Of a stretch of DNA of 64,000 bases, positions 52,653-61,330 are shown piece after piece. The first letter of the stretch is position 1; every line of letters begins with the position of its first letter. Origin of the DNA: Dyadobacter sp. 50-39 (GTDB lineage: Bacteria > Bacteroidota > Bacteroidia > Cytophagales > Spirosomataceae); assembly GCA_001898145.1 (NCBI GenBank), contig MKSR01000019.1:186001-250000 (forward strand). The letters run 5' to 3'. The notes beneath the pieces are model-generated. The model saw only the letters and a program-made list of their open reading frames with translations, was not told the DNA's origin and did not search any database. The position numbers and the translations under genes are program-made.

Positions 52653-52879
52653 CTCGCCGTTTCCAGATGCTCTTCATTAGCGATCACCTCCGCGGCATAT
52701 TGCAATGCGGCCTGGATAGCGTCATTGGTAAGGTTCGGGTACATGTGCACCAGATCAGCATGCGAAGCGCCTTCTCCCAGCTTTCTCAAAATGAGCTCGA
52801 CCGTCAACCGTGTTCCCTTTATGACAGGCTTTCCGAGCATTACCGTGTGGTCAGATGTTATAAAATCCCTGTATGTCAT
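52649..52879 (-). CDS. DUF433 domain-containing protein (putative antitoxin)
   Basis: A 76-residue winged-helix-like protein. GKPVIKGTRLTVELILRKLGEG is the DUF433 core. In toxin-antitoxin-like pairs it precedes a PIN-like toxin gene, as here. An in-frame TTG at 52888 exists; the ATG at 52879 (MTYRDFITSD) fits better. It probably binds DNA and represses the pair. Confidence 0.85.
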   Translation of the reverse strand: MTYRDFITSDHTVMLGKPVIKGTRLTVELILRKLGEGASHADLVHMYPNLTNDAIQAALQYAAEVIANEEHLETAR

Positions 52880-52921
52880 AAGAATCAATTTTTCACAAAC
52901 ATTAAAATTTCATTCCCTATC

Positions 52922-54193
52922 CTACAATTTCGTCTGCTCGGGCTGGGTCACGTCGCTCAGATTATCCGTAACCACATTCTCGGTTTCCTGAATATTATTA
53001 AACGCATACTCCATTTTGGTGCGGTCGAATTCCTTTTCGTTATTGGCGAGCCAGATGGTGGCCACGCCGTTGCCGATGAAGTTGGTAATGGCGCGGGCTT
53101 CTGACATGAAACGGTCGACACCGAGAAGAAGTGCCAGGCCTTCCACAGGAATCACTTTTATGGCCGTCAAAGTAGAGGCCAGCACCACAAAACCGCTGCC
53201 GGTCACGCCCGCGGCACCTTTGGAAGTGACCATCAGAATACCGATCAATGAGAGTATCTGGCCCATATTCAAATGCACATTAAAAACCTGCGCAAGGAAA
53301 ATGGTCGCCATCGAGAGGTAAATAGTTGTCCCGTCGAGGTTAAAGGAGTACCCAGCCGGCACCACGAGCCCTACTACCGGTTTCGAGCACCCCATTCGTT
53401 CCAGCTTCGCCATCAGGGACGGCAATCCGGCTTCCGACGAGGAAGTACCGAGCACGATCAGCAGCTCTTCCCGGATGTATTTCAGAAAGCGCCAAAGGCT
53501 GATTTTGTAAGTCCTTAATATCAATCCCAAAACCCCGAAAATAAAGACGGCCATCGTGGCATAGACGGTCCCCATGAGCTTGGCAAGCGGCAGTAGTGTG
53601 TGAATGCCATATTTCCCGATCGTGAATGCCATCCCCCCGAACGCTCCGATCGGCGCGAAGATCATGACCAGGTGCAGGGCTCTAAAAACGTATTTGGAAA
53701 CAAAATTCAAGCCATCGACCATGCGCTGCTTGGCTTCAATGCGGCTTAGCACCGAGCCGAAAACCAACGCAAATAGCAAAACCTGCAAAGTGACATTGTC
53801 GAAGAAAAATTGCAGCCAGCTAAAATCGTGGGCTTTCCCTGCGTATTTTGAAATATCCCCCTTTTCCAGCGAGTCGGTGACCACGCCATGGCCCGGGCGG
53901 ATAATATTGGCCACGATGATCCCTACCAGCAGCGCCAGGGTTGTCACCACTTCAAAATAGAGCAGTGCCTTGGCACCGACCTTACCCACCTTTTTCAGGT
54001 CACCCATTCCCACGATACCCAATGTGATGGTCAGGAAAATGATAGGATTAATGAAAAGCTTCACCACGGAAATAAATCCTTCGCCGAGGATCTTCATTTC
54101 AACCGCCTGGTCGGGATAGTAATGGCCGAGCAGCGCTCCGGCGGTAATGGCGGTGAGGACCCAGAAGGTCAGATTGGTCACAAGCTTTTTCAA
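52922..54193 (-). CDS. Dicarboxylate/amino acid:cation symporter
   Basis: A 423-residue DAACS transporter with about eight membrane helices and two hairpins. Signatures are the serine-rich GTSSSEAGLPSLM hairpin near 245, VPAGYSFNLDGTTIYLS near 277 and VTSKGAAGVTGSGFVVL near 325. It imports succinate, fumarate, malate or glutamate/aspartate with Na+ or H+; which one cannot be decided. Confidence 0.92.
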   Translation of the reverse strand: MKKLVTNLTFWVLTAITAGALLGHYYPDQAVEMKILGEGFISVVKLFINPIIFLTITLGIVGMGDLKKVGKVGAKALLYFEVVTTLALLVGIIVANIIRPGHGVVTDSLEKGDISKYAGKAHDFSWLQFFFDNVTLQVLLFALVFGSVLSRIEAKQRMVDGLNFVSKYVFRALHLVMIFAPIGAFGGMAFTIGKYGIHTLLPLAKLMGTVYATMAVFIFGVLGLILRTYKISLWRFLKYIREELLIVLGTSSSEAGLPSLMAKLERMGCSKPVVGLVVPAGYSFNLDGTTIYLSMATIFLAQVFNVHLNMGQILSLIGILMVTSKGAAGVTGSGFVVLASTLTAIKVIPVEGLALLLGVDRFMSEARAITNFIGNGVATIWLANNEKEFDRTKMEYAFNNIQETENVVTDNLSDVTQPEQTKL

Positions 54194-54530
54194 CGGCGTT
54201 CAGGTATAGGAATGAATGAGTTTAAATGCGGCGTCACCCGTGGCCGGTAAGACAACCTATCAATTTACAATAATAAGAAGTCTGCCAGACGATTCCGGGA
54301 GGCTGGAAGTAATTTTTTATTAACTATTTATACTTGGTCTAAATTAATACCATATATTTGCCCGGGAGAAAAGGCGGGTATACGACAAAACGCATTTGCT
54401 GTCGTCGCCTGCCCCGCTTTATGCAGACAGTCCACGACAGCGGACTCAAAGAGTCAAAAACCATTTTCCAAGAGGCCCTGCCGGGTCGGGAGTGCACAAA
54501 ATATTTTTCTACGATAAGTAAAACCTTGTA
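54194..54530 (+). other. Region upstream of hmuT: divergent spacer and long leader
   Basis: About 340 nt between the symporter and hmuT. It contains the promoter/operator at 54326-54360, then about 165 nt of transcribed leader. The leader has a hairpin ACGACA (54382-54387) with TGTCGT (54400-54405) and two mutually exclusive hairpins sharing 54442-54447. A 36-codon ORF at 54421-54531 runs into the hmuT start. Confidence 0.6.
54326..54360 (+). promoter_or_regulatory. Promoter and palindromic operator of the haem uptake operon
   Basis: The -7 element TATATTTG (54353-54360) and -33 TTG (54334-54336, spacing 16 nt) are visible. The -33 forms the centre of an inverted repeat, ATTTATAC-TTG-GTCTAAAT (54326-54344), with 7 of 8 arm positions paired. 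Iron-type repressors (Fur or DtxR) commonly use such sites, which fits the downstream haem genes. Which regulator binds is not known. Confidence 0.55.
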
Positions 54531-54531
54531 A
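54421..54531 (+). CDS. Putative 36-codon leader ORF of the hmu operon
   Basis: From ATG 54421 the frame reads MQTVHDSGLKESKTIFQEAL, then 16 further codons ending ...STISKTL, with its TAA (54529-54531) overlapping the hmuT ATG as TAATG. No ribosome-binding signal is obvious and there are no homologues I recognise. The coupling geometry and location suggest a leader peptide, but a chance frame of this length is possible. Confidence 0.35.
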   Translation: MQTVHDSGLKESKTIFQEALPGRECTKYFSTISKTL

Positions 54532-55361
54532 TGCGGCCAGTTAAGAGACTTTATATCTGCTTTGTATTCACGCTTTTCATGGCAGGCGCCAGTTACGGCA
54601 AAGCGCTCCGGATCGTTTCGGCGAACGGTACATTGAGTGAAATCCTGGTCGGGCTGGGACTGGAAAAGCAGCTTGTGGGCGTGGATGTCACGAGCACCTA
54701 TCCGGCTTCCCTGGACAAACTGCCTAAAATAGGCCATAACCGCAGCATCGCAGCCGAGGGCATTCTGGCCCTGAACCCCGATGTGATCATTTATACCGAC
54801 CAGAGCATGCTTTCGCCGACGGTGGTGAAACAGCTCAACAGCAGCGGCAAAAAGGTGGTCGCTTTCAAACACGAATATTCCAGAGAGGGGGCTATCAGGC
54901 TGATCCGCGAGGTGGGTGCCTATTTCAATGCAAAGGCACAAGCCGAAAAGATGGTAACAGCATTGCAAGCAGACCTGGCGAAAATCCCGGCTCCCGCTAA
55001 TCCCAAAAAATTACTCTTCATCTACGCCCGCGGCACGGGTACATTAATGGTTTCGGGCGCTGGCACCTCGCTGGACAAAATGTTCGCATTGGCCGGACAT
55101 AAGAATGCAGTCAGCGGCTTCAACGACTTCAAACCACTTACGGCGGAGTCGCTCGTAGCGGCTAACCCGGATGTACTCGTGCTCTTTTCCAGCGGGCTCG
55201 AAAGCCTGGAAGGCATCGAAGGCCTCCTGAAATTACCGGGGGTAGCGAGTACCAATGCTGGTAAAAACCGAAAGGTCGTCACAATGGACGGCCAGTTTCT
55301 CACCGGGTTTGGGCCAAGGCTGGGTAAGGCAGCCATTGAACTTTCCCAAAAAGTAAAATAA
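54531..55361 (+). CDS. hmuT: Haemin ABC transporter substrate-binding protein
   Basis: A 276-residue cluster-A-III periplasmic binding protein with a signal peptide (YICFVFTLFMAGASYG). The mature part begins LRIVSANGTLSEILVGLGLE and has the two lobes joined by a long helix. The TSTYPASLDKLPKIGHNRS segment matches HmuT. Next are permease, ATPase and haem-degrading genes on the same strand, which fixes the role in haem import. No TonB-dependent haem receptor is in the window. Confidence 0.9.
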   Translation: MRPVKRLYICFVFTLFMAGASYGKALRIVSANGTLSEILVGLGLEKQLVGVDVTSTYPASLDKLPKIGHNRSIAAEGILALNPDVIIYTDQSMLSPTVVKQLNSSGKKVVAFKHEYSREGAIRLIREVGAYFNAKAQAEKMVTALQADLAKIPAPANPKKLLFIYARGTGTLMVSGAGTSLDKMFALAGHKNAVSGFNDFKPLTAESLVAANPDVLVLFSSGLESLEGIEGLLKLPGVASTNAGKNRKVVTMDGQFLTGFGPRLGKAAIELSQKVK

Positions 55362-55367
55362 AGGGCC

Positions 55368-56474
55368 ATGCTGACAGAAACGGTAAACGACGAAGAGATA
55401 GCGAAGACAGAAATCCTTCCCAAGCACATGCTGCCCTCCTCCATGGGCAGAATGCTGTGGATGCTGGGCCCGATACTGCTTGCGTGCGTGATTTTCGCGG
55501 CTTGTACCGGCGCATTGCCCATTTCGGCCAGCGAACTCTGGCAGATCGTCGCCTTTAAAATCGGCTGGACCACCGAAATGCAAGTGGAAGAACAGAAGTC
55601 GATCGTGTTTTGGATCATTCGCTTGCCGCGGGTATGCCTGGCTGTGCTCATAGGTGCTGCATTAGGGATCGCGGGTGCGTCGCTGCAAGGGCTTTTCCGC
55701 AACCCTATTGCCGATGCCACGCTGATCGGCGTCACCTCCGGCGCCTCGCTTTTCGCTGTGTTCGTCATTATGCTCAACGTCAAATATTTCGGAATGCTGA
55801 ACGAGCTCGCCGGCGCGTACAGCATTTCCTTCGTTTCGTTCCTGGGCGCTGCCTGCACGACATTCCTCGTGTACCAGCTCTCCAAAATCACGGGCGAAGG
55901 TGGTATTACAACTTTGCTCCTCTGTGGAATCGCGATCAACGCGTTCGTCGGAGCGATGACGGGCCTGATGACCTACCTGGCCGACGACGCACAGCTCCGA
56001 AGCATCACCTTCTGGAACCTGGGCAGCCTCGGCGGGGCCAACTGGACCTCGGTGATGGTTGTCGGGCCATTCGTCGCCGTTTCGCTTTTTTTCATGCCCT
56101 ATCTTTCCAAAGCCCTGAACCTGCTGGTACTCGGCGAAAGCCAGGCCGCCAGCCTCGGGGTGAATATGAAGTCGTTGAAACAAAAAGTAATTATCCTCGC
56201 GACCCTGGGCGTAGGCGCGTCCGTGGCGGTAGCGGGCACCATCGGATTTGTGGGCCTGGTTGTTCCGCACATTATACGCACATTGTTCGGGCCAGACCAC
56301 CGAACATTGATCATCGGATCGGCATTGGCGGGCGGCATTGTACTCACATTGGCCGACACGCTTTCCCGCACGATTGTGGCACCGTCGGAGCTGCCCATCG
56401 GCATCCTTACCGCGATGCTCGGCACACCGTTCTTTATTTATATTTTGTGGGAACAAAAACGCAAACGGCTGTGA
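55368..56474 (+). CDS. hmuU: Haemin ABC transporter permease
   Basis: A 368-residue FecCD-family permease with about ten membrane helices. GAALGIAGASLQGLFRNPIADATLIGVTSG is the family signature near the N-terminus, and GFVGLVVPHIIRTLFGPDHR lies near 295. An N-terminal cytoplasmic extension of about 30 residues is present. It starts 6 nt after hmuT and overlaps hmuV by 4 nt. It forms the membrane channel for haem import. Confidence 0.94.
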   Translation: MLTETVNDEEIAKTEILPKHMLPSSMGRMLWMLGPILLACVIFAACTGALPISASELWQIVAFKIGWTTEMQVEEQKSIVFWIIRLPRVCLAVLIGAALGIAGASLQGLFRNPIADATLIGVTSGASLFAVFVIMLNVKYFGMLNELAGAYSISFVSFLGAACTTFLVYQLSKITGEGGITTLLLCGIAINAFVGAMTGLMTYLADDAQLRSITFWNLGSLGGANWTSVMVVGPFVAVSLFFMPYLSKALNLLVLGESQAASLGVNMKSLKQKVIILATLGVGASVAVAGTIGFVGLVVPHIIRTLFGPDHRTLIIGSALAGGIVLTLADTLSRTIVAPSELPIGILTAMLGTPFFIYILWEQKRKRL

Positions 56475-57271
56475 TCGAGGTACGGAATGCGGGATTCGAG
56501 GTAAGAGGGCGGAAATTGCTCGATAATGTGAATTTTTCGGTCAAATCCGGGGAATTCTGGGCCATCGTGGGTGCTAATGGGGCCGGGAAGTCGACGCTGA
56601 TCAAACTGCTCTCGGCGGAACTGGGCACCACGGCCGGGTCGGTACACTTCCATGGCCGCGATCTACGGAAGTATAAGTTGCAGGAACTAGCCAGAAAACG
56701 GGCGGTATTGTCCCAGCAAAACAACATCACGCTTTCATTTACCGTACAGGAGATCGTGCTCATGGGCCGTTATCCGTTTTACGACGCGGACCCTACCCGG
56801 CGCGATCTGGCCATCGTCGATATGTGCTTAAAAAAAGTGGGTATCGGCCATCTGAAAGGACGACTTTACCCGACATTATCCGGCGGCGAGCAGCAGCGCG
56901 TGCAGCTCGCCCGCGCGCTCGCGCAGGTGTGGGAGATCGAACACGGGCTGCTGCTGCTCGACGAGCCTACCACGGGAATGGATCTGCTGCACCAGTATGA
57001 AACATTTCAGCTGGCCAAAGCGCTTACCCGCAGAAATTTCGGCGTGATCGCCGTAATCCACGACCTTAACCAGGCATTGCAATATGCCGACCGTGTGCTC
57101 ATGCTCAGAGGCGGCCGCATGCATGCCATCGGCCTGCCCGAAAATGTGCTGACCGAGCAGACCATCCAGGAAGCATTCGGATTGCCGGTGCAGATTATCC
57201 AGCCGGAAACGACGCCCTACCCGGTTATTGTGCCCCATGTGGCAGCTGTTTCGTACCATTTACCAGAGTAA
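56471..57271 (+). CDS. hmuV: Haemin ABC transporter ATP-binding protein
   Basis: A 266-residue ABC ATPase. Walker A is GANGAGKST near residue 37, the signature is LSGGEQQR near 138, and Walker B is LLLLDEP near 160, followed by the H-loop VIHDLN near 195. I start at the GTG at 56471, which overlaps the hmuU stop as GTGA. The same frame stays open much further upstream inside hmuU, but those codons show no family sequence. Confidence 0.93.
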   Translation: MIEVRNAGFEVRGRKLLDNVNFSVKSGEFWAIVGANGAGKSTLIKLLSAELGTTAGSVHFHGRDLRKYKLQELARKRAVLSQQNNITLSFTVQEIVLMGRYPFYDADPTRRDLAIVDMCLKKVGIGHLKGRLYPTLSGGEQQRVQLARALAQVWEIEHGLLLLDEPTTGMDLLHQYETFQLAKALTRRNFGVIAVIHDLNQALQYADRVLMLRGGRMHAIGLPENVLTEQTIQEAFGLPVQIIQPETTPYPVIVPHVAAVSYHLPE

Positions 57272-57293
57272 CAACTATTAAAATACCTCAAAG

Positions 57294-58340
57294 ATGAAGT
57301 CAACCCTTTCACCCGACAGAACTGAACTGAAAGAACGCTGGGCAGAATACAAGCTCGCCAATCCCAAATCACGCATCCGTGACGATGCCAAAGCGCTCGG
57401 TACTTCGGAGGCGGAGCTCCTCTCCACCGGGCTGGGCGCCACCGTGCAGCTGCTGGAAGGCGATTTCAGGGAGCTGATCAAAGAAGTGGGCTCGCTCGGC
57501 CATGTAATGGCGCTCACACGTAACGACCACGTAGTACATGAGCGCAAGGGCGTGTATGAGAAAATATCTTTCAACAACCATGTTGGACTGGTACTCGGCG
57601 AGGATATCGACCTTCGGCTGTTCCTGGGAGATTGGAAATTCGGCTTTGCGGTTTCGGAAAACGATCGTTTCAGTCTGCAATTCTTCAACAGTTTCGGCGA
57701 AGCCGCCCATAAAATTTACCTGACGGAGCAAAGCAATAAAGAAGCTTACGACGCATTGGTGGCCAAATACCTCGCCGCCGATCAGGATGTAAATCTTTTC
57801 GTGAGTGAGAAAAAAGAAAAAGTAGCCGAACCGGAAGAAGCCGCTGACCTCGATAAAGACGCATTCCGGCAGGAATGGCTTGCATTGAAAGATACCCACG
57901 ACTTTTTCACGCTGCTGCGCAAATACAAACTGTCACGGAAGCAGGCATTGCGCAATGCGCCTGAAGGGTACGCATACCGCATTACGCCGGAGAGTATGAA
58001 ACCGCTTTTCGACGCCATTTCGGAAACGCAGCTGCCCATTATGGTTTTTGTTTCCAATCCAAACTGCATTCAAATCCATACCGGACCGATCCAAAAAATC
58101 TTCGTGATGGGCCCATGGCTGAACATCATGGATCCCGAGTTCAACCTGCATTTGCGTGAAGACGCAATCGACGAGGCATGGGTGGTGAGAAAGCCTACCG
58201 AAGACGGCATTGTAACCGGTATCGAACTGATCGATAAAGACGGTGTGATGTTCAATCAGTTTTTCGGGAAACGCAAGCCGGGTATTCCCGAGCTTGCCGC
58301 ATGGCCCGCGCTCATTGAGCAGCATTCTACCAAATGCTGA
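57294..58340 (+). CDS. hmuS: Haemin-degrading factor
   Basis: A 348-residue HmuS/ChuS-family protein built of two similar halves of about 170 residues (FRELIKEVGSLGHVMALTRND and MKPLFDAISETQLPIMVFVSN). Members bind haem and release iron or deliver haem in the cytoplasm. It is the last gene of the operon, 22 nt after hmuV, with a terminator at 58395-58430. Confidence 0.92.
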   Translation: MKSTLSPDRTELKERWAEYKLANPKSRIRDDAKALGTSEAELLSTGLGATVQLLEGDFRELIKEVGSLGHVMALTRNDHVVHERKGVYEKISFNNHVGLVLGEDIDLRLFLGDWKFGFAVSENDRFSLQFFNSFGEAAHKIYLTEQSNKEAYDALVAKYLAADQDVNLFVSEKKEKVAEPEEAADLDKDAFRQEWLALKDTHDFFTLLRKYKLSRKQALRNAPEGYAYRITPESMKPLFDAISETQLPIMVFVSNPNCIQIHTGPIQKIFVMGPWLNIMDPEFNLHLREDAIDEAWVVRKPTEDGIVTGIELIDKDGVMFNQFFGKRKPGIPELAAWPALIEQHSTKC

Positions 58341-58394
58341 CCCGGAATGTGCCCGTACCAATGACTTCAAAGTAAATTTCGCCATAGTAATTTT

Positions 58395-58430
58395 AAAATG
58401 CCGGCTTCGCTAATGAGTCGGCATTTTTTT
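58395..58430 (+). terminator. Terminator of the hmu operon
   Basis: AAAATGCCG (58395-58403) pairs with CGGCATTTT (58419-58427), 15-nt loop, and continues into a T-run. Confidence 0.85.
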
Positions 58431-58516
58431 GTAAAATTTTATGAAATGGATTTTTCAAACAAAATAAAAATTTGCAAACTTTTTTAACACCCCAAAATTT
58501 TAATACATTGAAATAC

Positions 58517-58534
58517 AATATGTTAAAACATATT
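58517..58534. promoter_or_regulatory. Perfect palindrome upstream of nrdJ
   Basis: AATATGTTAAAACATATT, an 8-bp perfect inverted repeat with a 2-nt centre, about 100 nt upstream of nrdJ in a very AT-rich stretch. Likely a regulator binding site; the protein is unknown. Confidence 0.5.
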
Positions 58535-58583
58535 ATTTGTAAACTTTCCGTAAATTTATCTTTCATTTAAAGTCCAAAATGTG

Positions 58584-58591
58584 TAAATTTG
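58584..58591 (+). promoter_or_regulatory. Putative nrdJ promoter -7 element
   Basis: TAAATTTG matches TAnnTTTG, 39 nt upstream of the nrdJ start; TTTC at the -33 position is a weak match. Confidence 0.4.
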
Positions 58592-58630
58592 AAACTCTCA
58601 AGTTCTTCAAAAATCGTCTGATACCACCTA

Positions 58631-61183
58631 ATGGAATCTATAAAATCTTCACAATCAGAAAGAACCTACACCAGTGACGAAGCCTTTCAGGCCTCGCTGG
58701 AATACTTCAAAGGCGACGACCTCGCGGCACGCGTGTGGGTGAATAAATATGCTTTGAAGGATTCGTTTGGAGCGATCTACGAAGCCACGCCGGACGATAT
58801 GCACCGTCGCATTGCGTCGGAAATTGCGCGCATCGAGCAGCGCTACCCTAACCCGCTCAGCGAGGACGAGATTTTCGATCTGATCAAGGGTTTTAAATAC
58901 ATTATCCCGCAAGGCAGCCCTATGACGGGCATTGGTAACCCCTACCAGATCGCCTCCCTTTCCAACTGCTTTGTGATCGGCAATAATGGCGAATCCGACT
59001 CTTACGGCGGCATTATGAAGATCGACCAGGAGCAGGTACAGCTCATGAAACGCCGCGGCGGCGTGGGTCACGATTTGTCGCATATCCGCCCGAAAGGCTC
59101 GCCGGTGAAGAACTCGGCGCTCACCTCGACCGGCATTGTGCCGTTTATGGAACGTTTCTCCAACTCGACCCGCGAGGTAGCACAGGATGGCCGCAGGGGC
59201 GCATTGATGTTGTCCGTTTCCATCAAACATCCCGACTCCGAGAGCTTTATCGATGCCAAAATGGAGCAGGGCAAGGTAACCGGCGCCAACGTATCGGTGC
59301 GTATCGACGACGAATTTATGAAGGCTGTTGATTCAGGTACGGCCTATCGGCAGCAATACCCTGTCAAGAGCGACAAGCCTTCCCATATCAAAGACATCGA
59401 CGCGACTGCGCTTTGGAAAAAAATCGTGCATAATGCATGGCAGTCAGCCGAACCGGGCATTTTGTTCTGGGATACCATTATCAGGGAATCCGTCCCCGAT
59501 TGCTACGCCGACCTTGGTTACCAGACCATTTCGACCAATCCTTGCGGCGAGATACCGCTTTGCGCGTACGACTCCTGCCGCCTGCTGGCCATTAACCTGT
59601 TCTCGTATGTCGACAATCCGTTTACCAACAAAGCGAAGTTCAACCGCGAGCTTTTCAAAAAGCACATTGCCGCCGCACAGCGCATGATGGACGACATTAT
59701 CGATCTGGAACTGGAAAAGATCGATGCGATCCTGCAAAAAATTGACGAAGATCCGGAAGATGCCGAAGTGAAACGCGTGGAGCGCAATCTTTGGCTGAAT
59801 ATCCAAACCAAGGCGAAAGAAGGTCGCCGCACTGGTATCGGTATCACGGCAGAAGGCGATATGCTGGCTGCATTGGGCCTTCGCTACGGCAGCGACGAGG
59901 GCAATGCATTTGCGGTGGAAATCCATAAAACCGTAGCACTCGAAGCCTATCGCGGTTCGGTGAACACCGCCAGGGAGCGTGGCCCGTTCACGATTTTCGA
60001 TTCCGAGAGGGAGAAAAACAACCCATTCATTAACCGTCTCAAAGAAGCCGACGCCCAGCTCTATTACGAAATGCTGGAATATGGCCGGCGCAATATTGCA
60101 TTGCTGACCATCGCACCAACAGGCACGACGAGCCTGATGTCGCAAACCACCTCAGGTATCGAACCGGTTTTTCTTCCGGTTTACAAAAGAAGAAGAAAGG
60201 TAAACCCGAACGACAAGGACGTGCGGGTGGATTTTGTGGACGAAGTAGGCGATTCCTGGGAAGAATACGTGGTTTTCCACCACCGTTTCAAGCAATGGAT
60301 GGAGGTAAATGGCTTCGACACAAGCAAGAACTACTCGCAGAGGGACCTCGACGAACTGGTTAAAAAATCGCCTTACTACAAGGCCACTTCTAACGATGTG
60401 GATTACCTCAAAAAGGTAAAAATGCAGGGTGCTATCCAGCAATGGGTCGACCACTCGATCAGCGTGACGATTAATATGCCGAACGACGTAACCGAGGAGC
60501 TTGTAGGCGAATGCTACATGGAGGCGTGGAAAGCAGGCTGCAAAGGCGTCACGGTATACCGCGACGGCTCGCGTTCGGGTGTTTTGATCGCAAATACCGA
60601 CAAAAAAGAAGAGCCGCAGGAAGGCGTGCCTACCCCATTCCCGACCGAGCGCCCGCAAACACTCGAAGCCGACGTCGTGCGTTTTCAGAACAAAAAAGAC
60701 AAATGGATCGCATTTATCGGCCTGATCGACGGCCGGCCGTATGAAATTTTCACCGGCTTTGCGGATGACGAAGACGGCATCCTGATCCCCCGCTGGGTGA
60801 ATGAAGGCCTGATTATCAAGAACCGCGAAGCGGATGGAAGCTCCCGCTATGATTTCCAATATAAAAATACGCGCGGCTACAAAACGACAATCGAAGGGTT
60901 ATCCTACAAGTTTAACCCGGAATACTGGAATTATGCCAAACTGATTTCCAGCACATTGCGCCACGGAATGCCGATTGAAAAGGTGGTAGACCTGATCAGC
61001 AGCCTGCAACTCGACGAGGCGATCAACACCTGGAAAGCCGGTGTAGCCCGCGCATTGAAACGCTACATCCCCGACGGTACCGAAGCCGCCAAGCAGAAAT
61101 GCCAGAACTGCGGCTCGACGAATTTGCTCTACCAGGAAGGATGTTTGACCTGCAAGGACTGCGGCTCGTCCAAGTGCGGATAA
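58631..61183 (+). CDS. nrdJ: Adenosylcobalamin-dependent (class II) ribonucleotide reductase
   Basis: An 850-residue enzyme that makes deoxyribonucleotides using adenosylcobalamin. SLSNCFVIGN near 111 holds the first active-site cysteine; KRRGGVGHDLSHIRPKG, TNPCGEIPLC near 298 and ALLTIAPTGTTS near 490 are core blocks of class II enzymes. The C-terminus has CxxC pairs (CQNCGS, CLTCKDCGSSKC) for re-reduction or zinc. It needs vitamin B12, so the cell must make or import it. A 24/26-paired hairpin follows at once. Confidence 0.94.
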   Translation: MESIKSSQSERTYTSDEAFQASLEYFKGDDLAARVWVNKYALKDSFGAIYEATPDDMHRRIASEIARIEQRYPNPLSEDEIFDLIKGFKYIIPQGSPMTGIGNPYQIASLSNCFVIGNNGESDSYGGIMKIDQEQVQLMKRRGGVGHDLSHIRPKGSPVKNSALTSTGIVPFMERFSNSTREVAQDGRRGALMLSVSIKHPDSESFIDAKMEQGKVTGANVSVRIDDEFMKAVDSGTAYRQQYPVKSDKPSHIKDIDATALWKKIVHNAWQSAEPGILFWDTIIRESVPDCYADLGYQTISTNPCGEIPLCAYDSCRLLAINLFSYVDNPFTNKAKFNRELFKKHIAAAQRMMDDIIDLELEKIDAILQKIDEDPEDAEVKRVERNLWLNIQTKAKEGRRTGIGITAEGDMLAALGLRYGSDEGNAFAVEIHKTVALEAYRGSVNTARERGPFTIFDSEREKNNPFINRLKEADAQLYYEMLEYGRRNIALLTIAPTGTTSLMSQTTSGIEPVFLPVYKRRRKVNPNDKDVRVDFVDEVGDSWEEYVVFHHRFKQWMEVNGFDTSKNYSQRDLDELVKKSPYYKATSNDVDYLKKVKMQGAIQQWVDHSISVTINMPNDVTEELVGECYMEAWKAGCKGVTVYRDGSRSGVLIANTDKKEEPQEGVPTPFPTERPQTLEADVVRFQNKKDKWIAFIGLIDGRPYEIFTGFADDEDGILIPRWVNEGLIIKNREADGSSRYDFQYKNTRGYKTTIEGLSYKFNPEYWNYAKLISSTLRHGMPIEKVVDLISSLQLDEAINTWKAGVARALKRYIPDGTEAAKQKCQNCGSTNLLYQEGCLTCKDCGSSKCG

Positions 61184-61189
61184 TTTTTT

Positions 61190-61258
61190 TAATTTTGAAT
61201 GATTGAATGATTGAACATCGCCTATTCAGTCATTCAATCATTCACTCATTCGAAATTA
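61190..61258. repeat. Long hairpin of repeated ATTGAATG units after nrdJ
   Basis: Arms at 61190-61215 and 61233-61258 are complementary at 24 of 26 positions, loop 17 nt. Each arm is made of repeated (A)TTGAATG units. It begins 6 nt after the nrdJ stop and may act as terminator or mRNA stabiliser. Confidence 0.7.
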
Positions 61259-61330
61259 CTACCACTAACGTTCCTCTTTTACCTCCTCCACCCGCCCCGG
61301 TTCAAAGCATTCACGCTTTAAACCGACACC

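Noticed and set aside
54361-54530. Cobalamin or other known riboswitch in the hmuT leader
   Set aside because: No B12-box-like sequence or other recognisable aptamer core was seen, only simple hairpins.
54339-54968. A 209-codon minus-strand frame over the hmuT leader and 5' end
   Set aside because: It is antisense to hmuT, with no motif; the leader is better explained by a promoter, hairpins and the short plus-strand ORF.
55610-57271. A 553-codon open frame that would join part of hmuU's region to hmuV
   Set aside because: The upstream part is the +1 shadow of hmuU, with Arg/His/Pro-rich low-complexity sequence. HmuV family sequence begins at the GTG at 56471, which overlaps the hmuU stop.
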